64,000 nt of DNA, taken from assembly GCA_963706555.1 (NCBI GenBank), contig OY970164.1:4278001-4342000 (forward strand), written 5' to 3'. The translations under genes and the position numbers were made by a program. This DNA comes from Bog-473 sp963706555 (GTDB taxonomy: Bacteria > Actinomycetota > Acidimicrobiia > Acidimicrobiales > RAAP-2). Shown piece after piece: positions 58,554 to 64,000 of the stretch (positions are counted from its first letter, which is position 1; every line of letters starts with the position of its first letter). The notes beneath the pieces were generated by a model. That model had not been told where the DNA came from. It saw only the letters and a program-made list of their open reading frames with translations, and made no database searches.

Positions 58554-59759
58554 TCAGGTCTTCGTGGCGCAAGCCGGCTTCAGGCCGTACTTCTCGGTGA
58601 ACTTGCCGTTTGCGCTGGTCATCCAGAACCAGCAGTCCGTGGTGTTCGCCTTGCCGGCTGTGAAGGTCAGTGGTGGCGCCATGCCCCCCAAGGTCTCACC
58701 CTTGAACGAGTGAAGGCCCTTGAGGATCTCGGCCGACGTGACCTTGTTGCCCGGGTTCCCGGCTTGCACGGCTGCCGCCAGCATGAGACCGCTCACCCAC
58801 GCTTCATCGACTTCCCCGTTGTAGTTGGGGTCGCTCATGAGTTTGGGCTGGTACTTCTTGAACGCGGAGATCATCTGCTTCGTGGCCGGCGTGTTGGTCA
58901 CGTTGAACGGGATCTGTGGCTCGAAAGCGAGCAGGCTGCCCGAGATGCCGGGTGCAGTGGCGAAACCCTCTCCGACGGCGCCATCACTGGCGATGATCGT
59001 CGGGTGGTACCCCTGCGCAGCACAGTCCTTCGCGACCGACTCGACCACGGTGACGGCGTCACCGATGAAAAGGGCCTTCACGCCGGCCTGCTGCGCCGCC
59101 AGACATTGCGCGGCGTAGGACGGTGCCGAGAAGGAGATCTGCGTGTTGTAGGCCAGCTTGACGCCGTACTTCGGGCCGATCGCCTCGAGCGGTGCCACCA
59201 GTTCCTGGCAGGAAGGAGACTCTGCGCAGTACATCACGCCGAAGTTCGAGGAACCTACCTTCTTCGCTGCGAGAGCAACTGCGGCGGGAAGTGAGTCGTC
59301 CGTCTGGCCCGGAAAGAAGAAGTTCGGGTCGGTGAAGAAGTCGACGGGAGACCCGTCAGCTCCCACGACAGGGATGTGCAGGCCATCGACGTACTTGTCC
59401 CATGCGGCCGGGCTCCCGGCCAGTGAGACGATTGCTTGCACGTGATCCTGCGTGACGAACTTGTGCACGTCTGTTGAGGACGTAGCCGGATTGGCAGAGT
59501 CGTCGGCCAGATAGAGCTTGATCTGGTGCCCATCGATGCCGCCATGGGCGTTGGTGTAATCGACATACGCCTCGTAGGCGGAGCGATTGATCACGACGCT
59601 CGAGGCCTGCGGACTCGTACAGCTGCAGATATACCCAATCGCAATTGGCGCCTTCGTTGCCGCACCACTCGGTGCTGCTGAAAGGACGAATCCGGTCACC
59701 GTGAATGCGAGCGCTGCTGCGGTCGCCACGGCCCGGGACAGAATTGTGGAACGTTTCAT
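58554..59759 (-). CDS. Branched-chain amino-acid-type ABC transporter substrate-binding protein
   Basis: 401 residues with a signal peptide (AVATAAALAFTVTGFVLSAAPSGAA). The periplasmic-binding (Peripla_BP_6) fold shows KAPIAIGYICSCTSPQ, AYVDYTNAHGGIDGHQIKLYLADDSANP, VQAIVSLAGSPAAW, FGVMYCAESPSCQELVAPLEAIGPKYGVKL and EVDEAWVSGLMLAAAVQ. It binds a small ligand outside the cell for uptake or sensing; the paired Cys and amino-acid-site residues do not define which. No LivHMGF transport genes are near. A perfect hairpin follows the stop. Confidence 0.88.
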   Translation of the reverse strand: MKRSTILSRAVATAAALAFTVTGFVLSAAPSGAATKAPIAIGYICSCTSPQASSVVINRSAYEAYVDYTNAHGGIDGHQIKLYLADDSANPATSSTDVHKFVTQDHVQAIVSLAGSPAAWDKYVDGLHIPVVGADGSPVDFFTDPNFFFPGQTDDSLPAAVALAAKKVGSSNFGVMYCAESPSCQELVAPLEAIGPKYGVKLAYNTQISFSAPSYAAQCLAAQQAGVKALFIGDAVTVVESVAKDCAAQGYHPTIIASDGAVGEGFATAPGISGSLLAFEPQIPFNVTNTPATKQMISAFKKYQPKLMSDPNYNGEVDEAWVSGLMLAAAVQAGNPGNKVTSAEILKGLHSFKGETLGGMAPPLTFTAGKANTTDCWFWMTSANGKFTEKYGLKPACATKT

Positions 59760-59987
59760 GTACCCCCCTCAGGATGCATCACTTACAAGAAATGCAAGAC
59801 TAGCAATAGTTATTATCACGGGCAACGCCATTGCTCCGAGCGTCGTTCACGACCAGGTCTAGGCCATGTGCGGCCGTGGTGCCAGCACGAGACCGACGCG
59901 CGGGCTAGCCACCTTGGCGGGCGGGCCTCATTCTGCGACGCTAGTACCACGATCGGGGGACGAGGAGGGCTCTTGGGGTCCATCGGG

Positions 59988-62396
59988 ATGGTGTTCAACG
60001 CACAGCTGAGGCACCGATGGCGTTCGTGGCTGGCCATCACGATCCTGATCAGCTTGGTGAGCGGCGTGGTCATGGCTGCGATCGCCGCTGGCCAGCGCAC
60101 TGATTCGGCCATCCCGAAGTTCGTGGCAGCCCACGGCTTCGATGCAGAGGTCTACACCACCAAGCCCGCACCGGGGATCGCCCGACTGCCCGGTGTCACA
60201 TCGGCCACGTCCGTACTCGGCCCCGACAACGGCCCGCCGAAGTGCGCCTGCACCCATCCGATCGCTCTGTCCAACTTCGGGGTCGCCGCGCTCAAGACCG
60301 GCGGGAACGCTGTCTTCAATCTGGTGTCGGGCCGCCTGCCGGATCCTTCGAACCTCCACGAGGTCCTGGCCTCGTACACGCTCCAACGTGACGAAGGGGT
60401 GCAGCTCGGGAGCATCATCAGCGTCCCGTTCTACAGTCGCTCGCAAGCGTCGGTCTACAACGATCCCACCGGGGCACCGCCTCCACCTACGGGTCCAACG
60501 GTTGCGCTGCGGGTGGTGGGATTCGAGGCGACGGAGTTCGACTTTCCTTCTGGCGCGGCCCCTGACTACCTCTTGTGGGCTTCCCCCGCGTTCACGCGCG
60601 AGGTTCTTCCCAGGGTCGGAGCGAGTTACCTCTACTTCGTGCGTCTCGGGCATGGCGCGGCCGATGTCCCTCGGTTCGATGTCGCTGCGAATGCCTTAGG
60701 CCCGAGCTCGATCTACGTCCAGAACGAGGATGCCCAGGTCGCATCGGTCGAAGCGTCGGTTCACCCCCAGGCGATCGGCTGGTGGCTGCTGGCAGCGCTG
60801 GCCGCCCTCGTCGGGCTCGCCGTCGTCGGGCAGGCATTGGGGCGTCAGAGCATCGCCGAGAGCGAGGAATACCCGACGTTGGTCGCACTCGGAGTGGAGC
60901 GCCGGCAGCTGGTCATGTTGGGCAACGCCCGCAGTCTGGCGGTGGGGATCGCGGGTGCCGTAGGTGCCGTGGCCATCGCCACCTTGCTCTCTCCAATCGC
61001 TCCGCTGGGCGAGGCTCGTGCCGCCGAGACTTCGACCGGGATCACCTTCGATGCGCTCGTCCTGATGCTCGGCGCGCTCATGACGGTCGCAATTGTGGTC
61101 GCACTGGGCATCTGGCCCGCCCTGCGGTCGAGCCGGACCGCACGCGCCAGTAACCCGACCGTCGATGCGAAGCCCTCGAAGCTGCCCGGTCTTCTGGGAT
61201 CGGTGGGCGCACCGCCGAGTATGGAGATCGGTGTCCGCAACGCGCTCGAGCGGAGGAGCGGCGGGGCCAACGTGCCGGTGGGAAGTGCGTTGCTCGGCAC
61301 GGTGTTGGCGGTGGTGGCGCTCTGCGGGACGGCGGTGTTCGGCGCCAGCCTCACGCACCTCACCGAGACGCCGAAGCTGTACGGAGATCCCTTCCAGCTC
61401 AATATTTCGAACCCGAGCGGCGGGAGACCCGACCCCACCGTGTTGCGGAGCCTTGAGCACGACCGAGCAGTCATCGGTCTCACACAGGGGATCGCGCTCC
61501 CCGCCATCACGATCGGCAAAGTCGTGGTCGGGGCACTAGCCGGAACGGCAGTTCGAGGATCGCTCCTTCTCTCAACGGTGAACGGCCACACGCCCGATGC
61601 CAAGGGACAGGTGGGCCTCGGCGCAACGACAATGCGTGCGGTGGGCGCCCGAGTCGGCTCGGTCGTCGATGTCACTGTGTCGCTGCCCTCGGGGGGCAAG
61701 CGGACGGTGCCGTTCCGCGTGGTCGGTCAGGTGTCGCTCCCAGTGATCGGCAACGCTGTCGCGCTGGGTAACGGAGCGATATTCACGATGGCGGGCTACG
61801 AGGACGCCGCGTGCGCGCCGGGTCCTATGCGAGCCGCGTGCCGAAAGGAAGTAGCGCAGGCAACCAATGGCGGCATGTTGGCGAGTTTCGTACCTGGCCC
61901 ACGCGGGCGGGCGGCCGCCAACCGTTATCTCGACCGGTACCGGTCGATCACCACCCCCGCTATCACCCCGACCTCGCTCATCAACTTCGGGGAGGCAGTC
62001 AACTTTCCCTTGATCTTCGGCGCCATGTTGGCGCTCTTTGGAGCAGCGACGTTGCTCCACCTGCTGGTCGTCAGCATCACGCGCCGTCGACGAGAGGTGG
62101 GGCTCCTCAAAGTGGTGGGATTCGTGAACCGCCAGGTTGCCTTGACCGTGGCATGGCAGGCAACGACACTCGCCGTGGTCGGAATCGTGCTCGGCGTCCC
62201 GCTGGGGATCGTGGTCGGTCGGGCAATATGGTTGGCGTTCGCCAACGACCTGGGTGCCGTTCCCGTCTCCGTCGTGCCAGTCTGGCTCATCGGCACTCTG
62301 ATCGCGGCGGTCCTGGTCGGAGCCAACCTCATCGCTCTGCCTCCCGCGCTGATAGCGACACGCTCCAAGCCGCGCGATCTCCTGCGAACGGCCTAG
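59988..62396 (+). CDS. FtsX/MacB-type ABC permease
   Basis: About 802 residues from the ATG at 59988; a TTG at 59974 with GAGGAGG five bases ahead is an equally good start. Helix 1 is WRSWLAITILISLVSGVVMAAIAAGQRTDSAI, then an outer domain, helices (WWLLAALAALVGLAVVGQALGRQSIAES, AVGIAGAVGAVAIATLLSPIAPLG, LMLGALMTVAIVVALGIWPALRSSR), a further helix, a second outer domain and the terminal FtsX block with RRRREVGLLKVVGF. Same architecture as 55667-58228 but clearly diverged. Divergent from the binding-protein gene; no ATPase partner is seen. Confidence 0.88.
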   Translation: MVFNAQLRHRWRSWLAITILISLVSGVVMAAIAAGQRTDSAIPKFVAAHGFDAEVYTTKPAPGIARLPGVTSATSVLGPDNGPPKCACTHPIALSNFGVAALKTGGNAVFNLVSGRLPDPSNLHEVLASYTLQRDEGVQLGSIISVPFYSRSQASVYNDPTGAPPPPTGPTVALRVVGFEATEFDFPSGAAPDYLLWASPAFTREVLPRVGASYLYFVRLGHGAADVPRFDVAANALGPSSIYVQNEDAQVASVEASVHPQAIGWWLLAALAALVGLAVVGQALGRQSIAESEEYPTLVALGVERRQLVMLGNARSLAVGIAGAVGAVAIATLLSPIAPLGEARAAETSTGITFDALVLMLGALMTVAIVVALGIWPALRSSRTARASNPTVDAKPSKLPGLLGSVGAPPSMEIGVRNALERRSGGANVPVGSALLGTVLAVVALCGTAVFGASLTHLTETPKLYGDPFQLNISNPSGGRPDPTVLRSLEHDRAVIGLTQGIALPAITIGKVVVGALAGTAVRGSLLLSTVNGHTPDAKGQVGLGATTMRAVGARVGSVVDVTVSLPSGGKRTVPFRVVGQVSLPVIGNAVALGNGAIFTMAGYEDAACAPGPMRAACRKEVAQATNGGMLASFVPGPRGRAAANRYLDRYRSITTPAITPTSLINFGEAVNFPLIFGAMLALFGAATLLHLLVVSITRRRREVGLLKVVGFVNRQVALTVAWQATTLAVVGIVLGVPLGIVVGRAIWLAFANDLGAVPVSVVPVWLIGTLIAAVLVGANLIALPPALIATRSKPRDLLRTA

Positions 62397-62551
62397 TGAC
62401 CTCACGTGGACAGTGGCTCGCCGTGCGACGCCAGTCCCGTGCGGCGGGCACGGCGTAGCTTCTGGCGCCTGCGACACCTTCGGCCCTGACTCAGTCAGCT
62501 CAACTCGAGCAATGTTTCCCCCACTGCCGCATCGGGTAAGGCGGCAGTGAC

Positions 62552-62926
62552 GTGCCCCCCACGAAGGTGCCCATGGGCTACGAAGTACCGATCTCAAATC
62601 TGGCCAGTGCCCGAGAGATGGTGCGCGTCCGTCTCCGTGGCCAACCCATCGAGACCGTCGAGATCGCGACGTTGCTCACCGATGAGCTCCTCGCCAACGC
62701 GATGCAGCACGGGGCGGGGAATCCGACGCTCGCCCTCGAAGTCGTCGGCTCTCAACTCTGCGTGCGTGTGCGCGACGATGACTCGACGGTGGACATCGTC
62801 CCCCTCGCCATTGAACCGTGGAGCGAGCGCGGCCGGGGCCTCGCCATCGTCAATGCGTTGGCCACGGAGTGGGGCGTCGACCCGCGTCCGTACGGCAAAG
62901 TTGTCTGGTTCTCACTCAAACTCTGA
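62552..62926 (+). CDS. RsbW-like anti-sigma factor kinase (HATPase_c_2)
   Basis: 124 residues from a GTG at 62552 (ATG at 62573 possible). VEIATLLTDELLANAMQHGAGNPTL is the N box of the GHKL ATPase (E-L-x-x-N), LCVRVRDDDSTV is the G1 region with its Asp, and ERGRGLAIVNALATEWGV is the G2 segment. This small single-domain type acts as a serine kinase and anti-sigma factor in partner switching. Partner STAS proteins are encoded next door in degenerate form (62912-63244) and at 48700. It converges on the degenerate STAS gene with a 15-bp overlap. Confidence 0.88.
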   Translation: MPPTKVPMGYEVPISNLASAREMVRVRLRGQPIETVEIATLLTDELLANAMQHGAGNPTLALEVVGSQLCVRVRDDDSTVDIVPLAIEPWSERGRGLAIVNALATEWGVDPRPYGKVVWFSLKL

Positions 62927-63244
62927 TGCGCCGGGCGGGGCTGAAGGCTCTATCTGCAGCACGGTAGTCAGACCCGTGATCTCAAGAACTCGACGGGCCG
63001 AGGGCGTCGGGCCTTTGACGATCAACTGCTGAGCGAATAACGCGGAAATTCGATGAGCGGCGACAGTCACATTCGTTCTTGGTCTGAGTCGATCAACTTC
63101 TTCGAGCAGGTCGAAGAGGTCATCCCGAAGTGCGCTCAAATAGCTTGCAACCGGGGACTTCCGAGGGCCTCGTGCGCCGAGCGTCAGCACCGGAGGAGGC
63201 TCTTCCACCCGTACTCGAATCTCCGCCAAACTTTGTTCGCTCAT
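62912..63244 (-). CDS. Degenerate STAS-like protein
   Basis: About 110 residues: MSEQSLAEIRVRVEEPPPVL, YLSALRDDLFDLLEEVDRLRPRTNVTVAAHRISALFAQQLIVKGPTPSARRVLEITGLTTVLQIE. The final GPTPSARRVLEITGL matches the C-terminus of STAS antagonists, but the central strand with the DSTG phosphorylation site is missing, so it either lost this function or is decaying. It overlaps the RsbW-like gene tail to tail. Confidence 0.55.
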   Translation of the reverse strand: MSEQSLAEIRVRVEEPPPVLTLGARGPRKSPVASYLSALRDDLFDLLEEVDRLRPRTNVTVAAHRISALFAQQLIVKGPTPSARRVLEITGLTTVLQIEPSAPPGASEFE

Positions 63245-63301
63245 GCATGAGCCGATGTACCCCTGCTCGACAAAATGGACACGCCAGATCACGACTTAGC
63301 G

Positions 63302-63676
63302 TTACCGAGAGGTGTCTGCTCGACGCTTGCCGTAGTAGTCGTCCATCTCCTGGCGATAAGCGTCCTGGTACTCGCGGGCTTTGTCATAGTCCGGCGCGTC
63401 ATTGACATCATCTTTTGAGTAAGAGACACGGAGTCGGCGGTCATCGACGGCCACCGACTCAATCGCCCCAGCCGGAATCATGCGCTTCTTGCCGAAGATC
63501 CAAAACCCCGTATCGACCACGATCCACGAGTTGCCTGCTTCGTTCGTCGCCTCGTCAACCTTGCCGATCTTCTGGTCGTCCGTAGTGACGACCTCAAATC
63601 CAGTGAGATCAGTGGTTACCCGTCCCGAATCATCCGGCGTAAACACGTCCACCCTGTAAATCCAAAGATCCGTCAT
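63302..63676 (-). CDS. PRC-barrel domain protein
   Basis: 124 residues from an ATG at 63676 behind AAGGAGAGG. LTGFEVVTTDDQKIGKVDEATNEAGNSWIVVDTGFWIFGKKRMIPAGAIESVAVDDRRLRVSYSKDDVNDAPDYD is a PRC-barrel (photosystem-reaction-centre/RimM-type) domain; the C-terminus is acidic and Tyr-rich (REYQDAYRQEMDDYYGKRR). Stand-alone PRC-barrel proteins of this type are common stress-associated proteins of unknown function in actinobacteria. Confidence 0.85.
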   Translation of the reverse strand: MTDLWIYRVDVFTPDDSGRVTTDLTGFEVVTTDDQKIGKVDEATNEAGNSWIVVDTGFWIFGKKRMIPAGAIESVAVDDRRLRVSYSKDDVNDAPDYDKAREYQDAYRQEMDDYYGKRRADTSR

Positions 63677-64000
63677 ATCCTCTCCTTTCCGTGTTCCCAT
63701 CCGCCTCGGTCTACCCGATCCGATGGCAACGAAACAGGCCCTCCCACAACGCAACAGACATGGCAATGGCGCTCCCAAGAACGCCGCCGCACGCGGCGCC
63801 ACGGGGCCATTGCTGGACGATGGATCGAGGTTTCACCACCGAGGGGGACGCGGCCATTGCGCGGGACCGGGCCGTTGCCGATGGCGCGGTTGAGTGCCAC
63901 CTCGTGGCGCGCGGATTGTCGGCGCAAGTCACTGGGTGGGCCTTGTGGATGCTGACCGACGTCGAGCAATCGCGAAAACAGAGGGGGAATAGAAAGCGCG
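63677..64000. other. Right window end, no gene confirmed
   Basis: Both strands have open frames here: a reverse frame with GGVLGSAIAMSVALWEGLF and a forward frame from ATG 63820 that runs off the window edge. Neither could be chosen over the other. Confidence 0.3.

Noticed and set aside
63820..64000. Forward frame from ATG 63820 running off the right edge
   Set aside because: Overlaps an equally plausible reverse small membrane frame; too little sequence to decide.

Overview
The window looks like a chromosomal segment of a high-GC actinobacterium, most likely of the class Acidimicrobiia. The clues are the GC-rich coding style, the secreted repeat proteins built on a GYWLVASDGGIFxYGDAxFxGS-like unit, the actinobacterial sigma-factor, DUF6328 and Rho_N-type genes, and several GTG starts. 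The assignment is inferred from gene content only.

Region 1 (1-19.6 kb) is a cell-surface polysaccharide locus. It has five family-2 glycosyltransferases (one cut by the window edge), a GMC-like flavoprotein with a CxxCxxCxxxC cluster translationally coupled to an NAD-dependent epimerase, a large multi-pass membrane protein, and four secreted or anchored GH16 glycoside hydrolases. Two of the GH16 genes face away from each other and share a 1192-bp inverted duplication (1218-2409 and 10752-11943; three mismatches seen). Each arm starts with a cyclic-di-GMP-I (GEMM) riboswitch, followed by a leader hairpin that can mask the ribosome binding site, the signal peptide, the repeat domain and the linker. 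The arms stop just before the catalytic domains. Promoters therefore lie inside the 8.3-kb loop and the different GH16 domains lie outside it, so recombination between the arms would swap promoters between two enzymes. This is the most striking system in the window.

Region 2 (19.9-30 kb) is mostly ordinary: methylmalonate-semialdehyde dehydrogenase, two decayed small genes, secreted GDSL and alpha/beta hydrolases, a TetR regulator, an ECF sigma factor with its coupled membrane partner, and a short GntR regulator divergent from a membrane-anchored protein.

Region 3 (30-49 kb) is accessory and partly decayed. It holds an Erm-like and an RlmA-like 23S rRNA methyltransferase with a truncated methyltransferase between them, a STAS relic, a solitary P450, a split two-component system whose response regulator is frameshifted, an IS3-family element, an IS21-family element inserted exactly within a hemerythrin gene (5-bp target duplication CGCAG), a second intact hemerythrin, a MerR/Hsp20 pair and a STAS protein.

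Region 4 (49-64 kb) has a 1565-residue protein joining an HD-GYP cyclic-di-GMP phosphodiesterase domain to nine extracellular Ig-like repeats, a DUF2252 fragment, an ABM-type monooxygenase, two large FtsX-type permeases flanking a branched-chain amino-acid-type binding protein, an RsbW-like kinase, a degenerate STAS protein and a PRC-barrel protein. Cyclic-di-GMP (two riboswitches, one predicted phosphodiesterase) links regions 1 and 4. At least six genes carry single-base frameshifts, several in G/C runs, so either local gene decay or assembly error must be kept in mind.
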